Positions 45,763 to 53,469 of a stretch of DNA of 53,469 bases are shown here, in pieces. The notes under the pieces were generated by a model. That model did no database searches, was not told the DNA's origin, and saw only the letters and a program-made list of their open reading frames with translations. Both the position numbers and the translations under genes were made by a program. The stretch comes from Marinobacter antarcticus. Lineage in GTDB: Bacteria > Pseudomonadota > Gammaproteobacteria > Pseudomonadales > Oleiphilaceae. The DNA is taken from NCBI RefSeq assembly GCF_011049865.1, contig NZ_DRGY01000119.1:1-53469 (forward strand), written 5' to 3'. Positions within the stretch are counted from its first letter, which is position 1, and each line of letters starts with the position of its first letter.

Positions 45763-46617
45763 ATGACAGGCACAACCGATAGCGACCAGCCACACACAGG
45801 CCAGGCCCGGAAGTTTCTGCAATTCTCCTACCGGGTTTTACGCAATTTTCTGCGCAATCACGGGGTATTGCTGGCAGGTGGCGTTGGTTATAACGTGCTG
45901 TTGTCGGCCGTGCCGATGCTCGCCCTGCTGGCAGTATTACTGACTCACGTGGTGAACGAAGACCAATTGCTGGAAGTTATGGCAGTACAGGCACAGCATT
46001 TTGCTCCGGCTCATGTCAGCCTGTTGCTGGATGCCGTTAAGGCTTTTATGGCATCCAGGGACATCATCGGCATTGTCGGCCTCCCGGTAATGCTGTTCTT
46101 CAGTTCGTTCGCTTTCAGCATGCTGGAAGGTTCCATTGCTATCATCTTCCACCGACCGGACACCCCGCGTCGCAGCTTTTGGGTGTCTGCCGTGCTGCCG
46201 TATGGTTTCATTCTGATACTGGGCGCGGGGCTGTTAGCCCTGACTTTGCTGTTCAGCCTGATCAACGCGTTTTACGACGCCCCGGGGTTAATTCTGTACC
46301 TGATCAGTTTCGTGGGTGTGTTTATTCTGTTCAGCGCCATCTACAAGGTTTTACCCATTGTGCGCATCTCTCCTCGCAGAGCCCTGGTGGGCGGACTGGT
46401 TGCAGCCACGCTTTGGGAAGCTACCCGTTTGCTGCTGATGTACTACTTCATCAATATATCCTTCGTTAATGTCATATATGGCTCCTTGGCCACCATCATT
46501 GTGATATTAATCAGCCTGGAAATTGCGTCCATTATCCTGTTGATCGGCGCCCAGGTCATTGCGGAGCTGGAGCGGAGCGAACAGCTGGGCCTGCCCTGGT
46601 ATGTCTCCCCGGACTGA
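45763..46617 (+). CDS. yihY: YihY/BrkB family inner-membrane protein
   Basis: 284 aa with six TM segments. The N-terminal LRNFLRNHGVLLAGGVGYNV and RRALVGGLVAATLWEATRLL are conserved YihY motifs. The older ribonuclease BN assignment of this family was wrong; transport function is not proven. AGGA lies seven bases before the ATG. Confidence 0.9.
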   Translation: MTGTTDSDQPHTGQARKFLQFSYRVLRNFLRNHGVLLAGGVGYNVLLSAVPMLALLAVLLTHVVNEDQLLEVMAVQAQHFAPAHVSLLLDAVKAFMASRDIIGIVGLPVMLFFSSFAFSMLEGSIAIIFHRPDTPRRSFWVSAVLPYGFILILGAGLLALTLLFSLINAFYDAPGLILYLISFVGVFILFSAIYKVLPIVRISPRRALVGGLVAATLWEATRLLLMYYFINISFVNVIYGSLATIIVILISLEIASIILLIGAQVIAELERSEQLGLPWYVSPD

Positions 46618-46755
46618 TACCGGCGATGGCGTCCAAGTAGTACTTGCAGTCTCACCAACCAAAAGGCGCTGCACAGCATCTGAAACACCAATGTCATATT
46701 GATGAAGCATTCTGAACAGATCTCAACCATCTGTCTTGAATAGGCTTTTCTCATA

Positions 46756-48072
46756 ATGTCTCGAGCCACACGAACGCCTGTCACATTGTTCAGACTTGTT
46801 TTAGCCGCCACTCTTTCACTATCAACTCAAGCCTATGAGTTGGAAATTCACGGCTCCAATACCATTGGCGCAACCCTGGCGCCGATGCTGGTGACCGGCT
46901 TTTTGGAGGAAAAAAGCGATAATCCGATCTCATCAAAGGGCACGGGCGAGGCAAACGAAAACGTCATTTTCACACGAATTGGAAACCGCACAACCGATGT
47001 ATTAGTCGCGGCCCACGGCTCCAGTACCGGCTTCAAGACACTTTCGGCGGGCAATGCAGACATTTGGGCATCATCACGCCCGGTAAAGCCTGAAGAAGCG
47101 GAACAGCTTCGAGGCCAGGCTGACCTGACGGCCCTGGAGAACGAACACGTGATTGCCATCGATGGTCTGGCGATACTGGTTCACCCATCCAACCCCATCA
47201 ACCAGATGAGCATCGACACCCTGGGCAAGATATTTTCGGGGCAGATTCAGAACTGGTCTGAGCTTGGTGGCGCGGACCGTGCCATTCGGCTATACGCCAG
47301 AGACAACCGTTCAGGCACCTGGGATACCTTCAAATCCCTGATACTGGGTAAAACTTACACACTGAATGACACGGCGCAGCGCTACGAATCCAACGATCAG
47401 CTTTCCGACGACGTCAGCCAGGATCCCAGCGGGATCGGATTTTCGGGCCTCGCCTCAGTACGCAACAGCAAACTGCTGGCAATTTCAGAGGGCAACGCGC
47501 CGGCACTTCTCCCCAACCAACTGACCGTGGCCAGCGAAGACTACCCGCTCTCTCGGCGCCTGTTCATGTACACGATCGGAGAACAGACACCGCCTCTGGC
47601 TGCCGGCTTGATCGAGTTTGCTCTTGGCCCGAAAGGCCAGACTCTGGTTGCGGAGTCCGGATTTATTTCCCAGAATCTCATCGCCATCAAACCGACGCTG
47701 GACGATTCCGCTCCGGATACCTTTCGTCGACTGATCGAAAATTACCAACGGCTGACCGTCAACTTCCGATTTTCCGAAGGGCGCACAAAACTCGACAACA
47801 AGGCACAGCGGGATTTGCAAAGGCTGCAACGTTACCTTGAAGAAGAGAACCAATCGGCTGGAGATCTTTTGTTGATCGGATTTGCAGACATGCAGAGCCA
47901 CGAACTGCGGGCGCAGATGATCTCTGAACTGCGGGCATTGTCAGTTCGCAAAGCACTGCAACAATCAGGTGTCCCAGACGTAGCCTACACAGGATACGGG
48001 CAATACATGCCTGTTGGCGGCAGCGGCAACCAACGCAATGGCCGAGTGGAGATCTGGATCAGATCCCGCTAG
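46756..48072 (+). CDS. Phosphate-type periplasmic binding domain fused to OmpA C-terminal domain
   Basis: 438 aa. A signal peptide ends STQAYE (cleavage near 26). Residues about 30-300 form a PstS-like domain (EIHGSNTIGATLAPMLV, DNRSGTWDTFKSLI). Residues about 325-438 are an OmpA/Pal peptidoglycan-binding domain (VNFRFSEGRTKLDNKAQRDL and NQRNGRVEIWIRSR). The layout suggests a phosphate- or anion-binding protein tethered to peptidoglycan, not an ABC partner, since no pstCAB is nearby. Similar PstS-OmpA fusions occur in other Gammaproteobacteria. Confidence 0.87.
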   Translation: MSRATRTPVTLFRLVLAATLSLSTQAYELEIHGSNTIGATLAPMLVTGFLEEKSDNPISSKGTGEANENVIFTRIGNRTTDVLVAAHGSSTGFKTLSAGNADIWASSRPVKPEEAEQLRGQADLTALENEHVIAIDGLAILVHPSNPINQMSIDTLGKIFSGQIQNWSELGGADRAIRLYARDNRSGTWDTFKSLILGKTYTLNDTAQRYESNDQLSDDVSQDPSGIGFSGLASVRNSKLLAISEGNAPALLPNQLTVASEDYPLSRRLFMYTIGEQTPPLAAGLIEFALGPKGQTLVAESGFISQNLIAIKPTLDDSAPDTFRRLIENYQRLTVNFRFSEGRTKLDNKAQRDLQRLQRYLEEENQSAGDLLLIGFADMQSHELRAQMISELRALSVRKALQQSGVPDVAYTGYGQYMPVGGSGNQRNGRVEIWIRSR

Positions 48073-48161
48073 CGCGCCAGACCTGCTTCACTCCCCGCTC
48101 AGCCCCCTGTTATAGTCAGACCTCCAACACTGACTCTCGAACACTAATACCGGAGCGCGAC

Positions 48162-49202
48162 ATGACGCAGACTATGGAGCTGGACGAAGTAGCTGCACCG
48201 AACGCCGCCGCCACACTTGCGGTGCTCTCCGGTACGGAAGAAACCGTCGGCGAACTGATGACACCGGTAACCGCCACGCTACCGGACAGCAATACCGTCG
48301 CCGAGGCGCTGACGTTCATGGTAAAGAGCACGGACGTTTCCGAGATCAGCTACATCTTCGTGACTCAACATGACCGCCTGGTTGGTGTGGTGGGTATGCG
48401 CGACCTGGTTCTCGCCAAACCCTCCGAGGCGTTGTCCAGCATCATGACGCGCGAGCCCTTCGCCTTTCAGCAAGACACAAAAGTGGAAGACGCGGTCAGC
48501 GAGGTGCTTTATCGCCACTACCGGATGTACCCGGTGGTGGACGAACAGCAGCACGTGGTGGGTGAGGTGCGCGGCTGGAAACTGTATGAACGCATTGCCT
48601 CGGAACTGAGCGCACAGGCCGGCTCACAGTATGGCGTGGCAAAAGAAGAGCAGATTAACACGCCGGTACTTGCTGCCTTTCGCATGCGTCACCCCTGGCT
48701 GCAAGTAAATTTGCTCACCGCTTTTGCCGCCGCCTTCGTGGTCGGCATGTTTGAGAGCACAATAACCCAGATCGTCGCCCTGGCCGCCTTCTTGCCGGTA
48801 CTGGCCGGGCAAAGTGGCAATACCGGCTGCCAGGCACTGGCGATCACCCTGCGAGGCATTACCCTGGGGCAAATAAACGATTACCCGATCAGACAATTGC
48901 TGCGTAAGGAAATTCTGCTGGGCGCGCTCAATGGCGCCGCCGTAGGCGTAATCGCGGGCATCGCCATGTACGCCTACGCCGTGTCCACCGATTCCGCCAA
49001 CCCCGCCATGCTTGGTCTTGTCATCTTTATCGCCATGATCGGCGCCTGCATGGGCAGCGGCATTTTCGGGGTGGCTGTACCGTTGCTGCTCAAGCGTTTT
49101 GGTGCCGACCCGGCCACCGCAAGCAGCATCTTTCTAACCACCTTCACCGACATCATCGGCATGGGTCTGATGCTGTTCCTGGCCACCTCACTGGTGCTAT
49201 AA
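48162..49202 (+). CDS. mgtE: MgtE-type magnesium transporter with CBS pair, no N domain
   Basis: 346 aa. A CBS pair occupies about 27-150 (VGELMTPVTATLPDSNTVAE, SIMTREPFAFQQDTKVEDAV), then the MgtE TM domain (about 165-346) with LPVLAGQSGNTGCQALAITL, the conserved pore motif. Typical MgtE has about 450 aa with a superhelical N domain; here that part is absent. It imports Mg2+ gated by the CBS domains. GGAG precedes the ATG. Followed 23 bp later by the antiporter gene. Confidence 0.9.
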   Translation: MTQTMELDEVAAPNAAATLAVLSGTEETVGELMTPVTATLPDSNTVAEALTFMVKSTDVSEISYIFVTQHDRLVGVVGMRDLVLAKPSEALSSIMTREPFAFQQDTKVEDAVSEVLYRHYRMYPVVDEQQHVVGEVRGWKLYERIASELSAQAGSQYGVAKEEQINTPVLAAFRMRHPWLQVNLLTAFAAAFVVGMFESTITQIVALAAFLPVLAGQSGNTGCQALAITLRGITLGQINDYPIRQLLRKEILLGALNGAAVGVIAGIAMYAYAVSTDSANPAMLGLVIFIAMIGACMGSGIFGVAVPLLLKRFGADPATASSIFLTTFTDIIGMGLMLFLATSLVL

Positions 49203-49225
49203 CCGGACTGAATGCGAAGAAACAC

Positions 49226-50458
49226 ATGACGCTGTTTGAAATTATCGCCATCTTGCTGAGCCTCTCCGCGTTGTTCAGCTATATCAATGCCAAGTTTATT
49301 GGCTTGCCCACCAGTATCGCCGTGATGGCATTTTCGCTGGCATTTTCGCTGGCTCTGGTGGGTGTCAGCCATTTGGGCGGACAGGATCTGACCCACTGGG
49401 CAGAGCAACTGATTGGGCAGGTTGATCTGGGTGAAACATTACTGAACGGCATGTTGAGCTTTTTATTGTTTGCCGGCGCCCTGCACGTAAACCTCGACGA
49501 TCTGGCCGACCAGAAATGGCTGGTGGCGCTGCTGGCGACCCTGGGTGTTGTGGTCACCACATTTTTAGTGGGATGCGCAATGTGGCTCGCGTTGGGCTGG
49601 CTCACGATTCCACTGCCGTTCATCTACTGCCTGCTCTTCGGCGCTGTGGTTGCCCCCACCGACCCGGTCGCGGTACTGGCCATTCTTAAATCGGTAGACA
49701 CCCCAAAATCACTGTCGACCAAAATTGCGGGCGAATCCCTGTTCAATGACGGCGTCGCTGTGGTCGTATTTGTCGCCATTCTGCGCATTGCAGAGGGTGA
49801 TACCGACGCGACGCTCCCGGGCATCGGCCTGCTGTTTCTGGAGGAAGCGGGGGGTGGATTGACGTTAGGCTTTTTACTGGGATGGGTGGGGTATCGGCTA
49901 CTGCGTGGGCTTGACAATTATCAGGTCGAAATTCTGGTGACCATTGCGCTGGTGGCGGGCGGCTACGCACTTGCCAGCCGACTGCATATGTCCGGTCCTT
50001 TGGCGGTGGTAGTCGCGGGGCTGATGATCGGCAATCATGGTCGGCGGTATGCAATGTCAAAAACGACCGAGCGAAATCTGGATACGTTCTGGGAATTAAT
50101 CGACGAAGTACTGAACGCCGTTCTGTTTTTGCTGATAGGCCTTGAAGTTCTGATCGTCACCTTTGCGTTGCCGGTACTGCTAGCCGGGCTTGCCGCGATT
50201 CCGCTGGTGCTGCTGGCGCGCCTGATAGCGGTGGGTTTACCGGTGATGGCGTTAAAACCGTTTCAGGAACACACCTCACGTTCCATTTTGGCGTTAACCT
50301 GGGGTGGCCTGAAAGGCGGCATCTCCGTTGCGCTGGCACTGGCACTGCCCGCCGGGCCGGAGAGGGATCTGATTCTGCCCATGGCTTATGTGGTGGTGGT
50401 GTTTTCCATCCTGTTCCAGGGTTTGACGGTAAAGCGATTTTTGGGGAGCGCGGCTTAG
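49226..50458 (+). CDS. Na+/H+ antiporter, CPA1/NhaP type
   Basis: 410 aa with about 12 TM helices. APTDPVAVLAILKS and ESLFNDGVAVVVFVAILR carry the ion-binding Asp/Asn pairs of CPA1 exchangers. It expels Na+ with proton entry, a likely part of salt tolerance. It lies 23 bp after the MgtE gene, so the two may be co-transcribed. No long C-terminal domain is present. Confidence 0.92.
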   Translation: MTLFEIIAILLSLSALFSYINAKFIGLPTSIAVMAFSLAFSLALVGVSHLGGQDLTHWAEQLIGQVDLGETLLNGMLSFLLFAGALHVNLDDLADQKWLVALLATLGVVVTTFLVGCAMWLALGWLTIPLPFIYCLLFGAVVAPTDPVAVLAILKSVDTPKSLSTKIAGESLFNDGVAVVVFVAILRIAEGDTDATLPGIGLLFLEEAGGGLTLGFLLGWVGYRLLRGLDNYQVEILVTIALVAGGYALASRLHMSGPLAVVVAGLMIGNHGRRYAMSKTTERNLDTFWELIDEVLNAVLFLLIGLEVLIVTFALPVLLAGLAAIPLVLLARLIAVGLPVMALKPFQEHTSRSILALTWGGLKGGISVALALALPAGPERDLILPMAYVVVVFSILFQGLTVKRFLGSAA

Positions 50459-50600
50459 CAGAACGGGCCGCGCCTGCGTGCCCACCGGGCCAGGATTACC
50501 GCAACGAGAGATCCTTTGTGTTTCGGTTTTCCGCACTTTTATTTTGCTTAAATCGTCCCAATATACAAAGAACCTCGACGACACCCCGCAGGATGTATCA

Positions 50601-51098
50601 ATGAACGCGATTCTCAAACAGTTTCTTTTTGTTTCAAGCATCTATCTGTTAGCACCGACCGCTGGCGCTTTGAGCCTGAATGACATGATGCCCGGCGCGA
50701 CACAAGCCCTCTCATCCGCAACCGAAGTCAATGGCGATGCCCGGCAATTGGTCGGTCAACTCGAGGGTCAACTGGGCATCACCAAAACTCAGGCGGTTGG
50801 TGGCACAGGCGCATTGTTACAACTGGCGAAAAATCAGCTTGGCACTGACACTATGGGCGCGGTCGCAAGCAAAGCGTCGGGATTGTCAGGCCTTTTGGGC
50901 GGCAACAGCGGTCTGAGCGAAAGCCTGCTCTCTAATGTTTCGTCCATGGGCGGAGTTCAGTCAGCCTTTTCGGCGCTGGGTATGGACAGCTCCATGATCC
51001 AGCAATTTGTGCCGATTATAATGGGCTTCCTGGGAGATCAAGGCGTTGGCTCCTCGTTGCTGGGGCAACTGCAAGGCCTTTGGGCGCCTGCCGGCTGA
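50601..51098 (+). CDS. DUF2780 (VcgC/VcgE-like) exported protein
   Basis: 165 aa from MNAILKQFLFVSSIYLLAPT, a signal peptide ending near AGALS. AGGA lies eight bases before the ATG; a longer frame upstream adds unlikely residues. The Gly/Ser-rich mature part with repeats of GLSGLLGGN and VGGTGALLQLAKNQLG is typical of DUF2780 proteins. Function is unknown. The last 61 bases overlap, tail to tail, the diguanylate cyclase on the other strand. Confidence 0.83.
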   Translation: MNAILKQFLFVSSIYLLAPTAGALSLNDMMPGATQALSSATEVNGDARQLVGQLEGQLGITKTQAVGGTGALLQLAKNQLGTDTMGAVASKASGLSGLLGGNSGLSESLLSNVSSMGGVQSAFSALGMDSSMIQQFVPIIMGFLGDQGVGSSLLGQLQGLWAPAG

Positions 51099-52624
51099 AA
51101 CACTTGATTGCGGCCAGCTTCCTTGGCTTCGTAAAGTGCATTATCGGCTTGCAGTATCAGTAACTCGGGTGACAGTTCCCTCGTCGGAACCAGGCTACAT
51201 ACGCCTGCACTGATGGTGATCTCCTGCGCCACATCTGAGAATTCATGGACAATGCCAAGCGCCTGAATGGCAACACGGCAGGCCTCAGCGACCGCAGCAG
51301 CATCCTGGGTATCGGGCAATATCAGAGCAAACTCCTCACCGCCATAACGCGCGACCAGATCGGTCGGTCGCCGCACCACCTGTTCCAATACTTGCGCAAC
51401 CTGTTTCAGACACTGATCACCGCCCGGGTGACCATAAGCATCATTAAATGCCTTAAAGTAATCAACATCCAGCATGACCATCGAAATCGGCTGACTCTGG
51501 CGTAAAGCCCTCAACCACTCCTGCTCAAGATAAAGATCAAAATGGCGGCGATTGGCGAGCCCGGTCAACGAATCGGTCAGGGACATTCTCTCCAGCTCGT
51601 GCTTGGCAGTGTTCAGTTCCGCATTCTGCCGCAGGCTTCGCACTGCAAAGAACACTAACAAGGTGATAAAGAAAAAGCCGAATCCAATAACAAGGGAAGG
51701 CAGGTATCCGCGCCTGGCACTCACAAACGTCTTCCCGGGCATGGCCTGAATCACCCAATGTCGGCCCGCGATGGGCGCAAGGGGTACTTCGTGGATCAGG
51801 CTTCTCAGCCAGCGCTCATCGCTGGAGCGGCCAGTGCTGTATATCACATCCGGGTCCGCCTCAGTGCGATCCACAACCTGAATCAGGATGTTGCTGTCGA
51901 TGGCCGTCGGAATCGACTGATTCACCAGTTCGCCGACTCGAAATACGCCGTTCAAGAAACCATAATGGCGCATCTCGCGGTCCTTCGGTGTGGTATCGGA
52001 GGCACCGCGGTACAAGGGCGCAAAAACCAGCAAGCCTTTCTGGTGGTTCCGCTCTTGCACCAGTTCGATGGCAGCCGTCGCGACCATTCGCCCGGTCGTT
52101 CTCGCGGTCAACAGGGCCGTCCTCCGCTTATTCTCGCTCGACAAATCAAAACCCATAGCAGGCCGATTATCCGCTATAGGCTCAATGAACTGCACAGGAA
52201 CGAGCCAAGGCGGCTCTTTCGACGGCACAGCGCCCGCCGTCGCCGACTCCTCAGTTAACACAAACCCGGGATACCAACTCTGCTGCCGTTGCTCAAACCC
52301 GGTCCGATCCTCCTGTTTGACAACCGGAGCCCAGGCAAGCGCCTTGATAGCCGGAGTGCGTTCAAGTATCGGCCGAGTCAGCCTGCCAAAAAGCTCTGCA
52401 TTCATCTCCGGCATCATGCCCACAGAGGTCTTCAAAGCGAACAGGATTTCAAGGTTCAGCAGCACTTCACGTTCAAAGGCGGTCGTAAGCTGGGTAACAT
52501 CCGCACGAAACTCTTGAGTAATGCTTTCGGTTTCCTCCAGGTACAAGCCACGGCTGAGGGCGGCACAAAACCCCAACCCAACCAGCGCCAGCAGAATCAC
52601 CATTAATGAGGGATGCTGCTTCAT
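51038..52624 (-). CDS. Membrane diguanylate cyclase with CHASE sensor
   Basis: 528 aa: TM at about 5-25, a periplasmic CHASE domain (about 45-290; conserved ERTPAIKALAWAPVV), second TM about 309-329, then GGDEF with GGEEF intact at 428-432 and I-site RPTD at 419-422. It should synthesise c-di-GMP in response to an external small molecule. The last 20 residues are Pro/Cys-rich and lie over the 3' end of the DUF2780 gene, so they may be poorly conserved. Confidence 0.92.
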   Translation of the reverse strand: MKQHPSLMVILLALVGLGFCAALSRGLYLEETESITQEFRADVTQLTTAFEREVLLNLEILFALKTSVGMMPEMNAELFGRLTRPILERTPAIKALAWAPVVKQEDRTGFEQRQQSWYPGFVLTEESATAGAVPSKEPPWLVPVQFIEPIADNRPAMGFDLSSENKRRTALLTARTTGRMVATAAIELVQERNHQKGLLVFAPLYRGASDTTPKDREMRHYGFLNGVFRVGELVNQSIPTAIDSNILIQVVDRTEADPDVIYSTGRSSDERWLRSLIHEVPLAPIAGRHWVIQAMPGKTFVSARRGYLPSLVIGFGFFFITLLVFFAVRSLRQNAELNTAKHELERMSLTDSLTGLANRRHFDLYLEQEWLRALRQSQPISMVMLDVDYFKAFNDAYGHPGGDQCLKQVAQVLEQVVRRPTDLVARYGGEEFALILPDTQDAAAVAEACRVAIQALGIVHEFSDVAQEITISAGVCSLVPTRELSPELLILQADNALYEAKEAGRNQVFQPAGAQRPCSCPSNEEPTP

Positions 52625-52775
52625 AGCATTCGAGTCGCTATTTGAGTCTCGATTTGGGTCACTATTCGCGCCACGAGTTGAGTTACAAAAGGCGCGAGCT
52701 CATTCTCTGTTGTATTCAAAAAATGGATCCCCATTCCCTTGTAAATTCGGCGGGCAGGCCCGATGTTGCGGCCCA

Positions 52776-53231
52776 TTAGCTCGCCAGCGCGGCCCGTACT
52801 TTTTTGCTCAAATAGCCCATCTCGACCCGGCCCAGTACCTGGGGACGCAGCTCGTTCATCACACGTCCCATGTCCTGCATCCCCTGGGCGTCGGTTGAGC
52901 GGATTGCTCCACGAATCAGGCCGCCCAGCTCATCCTCAGCGAGGGCGGCGGGCATGAATTCCTCAACAATCACCATTTCCGCCCGTTCCCTGTCGCCCAA
53001 CTCCTCGCGGCCGGCAGCATCGTATTGACTGGCGGAATCGCGGCGCTGCTTGAGCATTTTGTCCAGCACCTTCAAAACGTCCTCGTCATTCAGGTCGCGG
53101 CGCTCATCAATCTCGATCTGTTTGATGGCAGCCTGCGCCATGCGCAAAGTGACAAGCCGGATTTTATCCCTGCTCCGCATCGCGTTTTTTACCGCGTTGC
53201 TCAATTGTTCCTTAAGTGATGATTCCGCCAT
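52776..53231 (-). CDS. yqeY: GatB/YqeY domain-containing protein
   Basis: 151 aa: SSLKEQLSNAVKNAMRSRDK and RLVTLRMAQAAIKQIEIDER start the YqeY domain, and DMGRVMNELRPQVLGRVEMG ends it. It resembles the tail domain of GatB, the aminotransferase subunit of the tRNA amidotransferase, but a catalytic role is unknown. AGGAG lies seven bases before the ATG. In many relatives yqeY lies between rpsU and dnaG; here the next gene on the same strand is the diguanylate cyclase, so that order is not kept on the 3' side. Confidence 0.92.
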   Translation of the reverse strand: MAESSLKEQLSNAVKNAMRSRDKIRLVTLRMAQAAIKQIEIDERRDLNDEDVLKVLDKMLKQRRDSASQYDAAGREELGDRERAEMVIVEEFMPAALAEDELGGLIRGAIRSTDAQGMQDMGRVMNELRPQVLGRVEMGYLSKKVRAALAS

Positions 53232-53325
53232 TGTCTGACTCCTGCTATTGGGGGTTAAGGGAACCTATTTCGAATTGAGAGAGGCGCTAGATTTAACGGA
53301 AAACCGGCACAGGTTCAATTACCAA

Positions 53326-53469
53326 ATCGAGTAGGAGGCGGGATTACTCCCGCCGTCCTCTCACACCACCGTACGTACGGTTCCGTATACGGCGGTTCAT
53401 GGTCGGCGCTGAAGCCGTAATACTGTATCAAGCAACGACACGAGTCCCCATTGGTCAAAGACCTTCTTC
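53326..53469 (-). mobile_element. Group II intron (class C-like), 3' end; continues past the right edge
   Basis: On the minus strand a domain V-type hairpin (53363-53398) starts GAACCGCCGTATACGG and closes with TACGGTGGTGT; it contains a CGC triad as in group IIC introns. A domain VI-like hairpin (53337-53354; GGCGGGAGTAATCCCGCC) follows, then CTCCTACTCGAT, whose last T (complement of 53326) is the likely 3' splice boundary. The reverse transcriptase tail precedes these on the same strand. Class C introns normally insert just after a terminator stem; that 5' side is outside the window. Confidence 0.83.
53397..53469 (-). CDS. Group II intron reverse transcriptase/maturase, C-terminal end (partial)
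   Basis: The last 23 codons read KKVFDQWGLVSLLDTVLRLQ and then RRP, with a TGA at the complement of 53397-53399. This basic, hydrophobic C-terminal tail is what group II intron maturases carry just upstream of domain V. The stop codon overlaps the first bases of the domain V hairpin. Only the end is present; the rest lies right of the window. Confidence 0.6.
   Translation of the reverse strand, partial: KKVFDQWGLVSLLDTVLRLQRRP

Noticed and set aside
1..53469. tRNA or rRNA genes
   Set aside because: I saw no cloverleaf with the TTC-A-R arm or rRNA-like segments, though a tRNA scan was not run.

Overview
The window looks like chromosomal DNA of a marine gammaproteobacterium, most probably Marinobacter or a close relative. 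This is inferred from protein content: a cbpA-cbpM pair, DUF3010 next to a PBPRA1643-type SEC-C protein, DUF2780, a class I type PHA synthase locus, two TRAP systems and several c-di-GMP proteins. Base composition is even and gene packing is tight. I saw no rRNA, tRNA, CRISPR array, prophage or transposase.

Layout. 1-4.9 kb: housekeeping and small genes (cbpM-cbpA, thioesterase, DUF3010/SEC-C pair, flavodoxin-fold oxidoreductase divergent from a LysR regulator) plus a methyltransferase remnant with an internal deletion. 5-7.9 kb: a decayed patch holding a broken large gene, a hydrolase with a small exported protein, a 13-bp tandem repeat and an unidentified gene fragment. 7.9-11.6 kb: flavin reductase, MFS exporter and a CPA2 antiporter. 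11.7-15.65 kb: a polyhydroxyalkanoate cluster (depolymerase, reductase, synthase). 15.6-20 kb: a PAS-PAS-GGDEF cyclase, MscL, and an HPt-REC-REC protein whose GGDEF and EAL domains are both degenerate. 20-24 kb: an oxidoreductase divergent from an isochorismatase-fold hydrolase, then the potassium uptake protein Kup.

23.9-43.9 kb is dominated by solute uptake. It holds a DctPQM TRAP transporter followed by a Cache-domain histidine kinase and a NarL-type regulator. Next come a YdeP-type molybdoenzyme, a zinc metallopeptidase, a FrnE-like DsbA and a DUF4112 protein. Then comes a complete branched-chain-amino-acid/amide type ABC transporter with a Tat-type binding-protein leader. The block ends with a TAXI TRAP system with a fused permease and a UspA protein. 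All three transporter operons have a strong hairpin between the abundant binding-protein gene and the permease genes, which suggests differential expression inside each operon.

44.2-53.2 kb: a PQQ-type sugar dehydrogenase lipoprotein, YihY, a PstS-OmpA fusion, a CBS-MgtE magnesium transporter, an NhaP-type antiporter, DUF2780, a CHASE-type diguanylate cyclase and YqeY. The right edge (53326 to the end) carries the 3' end of a group II intron, probably class C, with the last codons of its reverse transcriptase. Carbon storage (PHA), ion and osmotic control (Kup, two antiporters, MscL, MgtE), organic-acid and amino-acid scavenging and c-di-GMP signalling together fit a marine heterotroph living with fluctuating nutrients and salinity.
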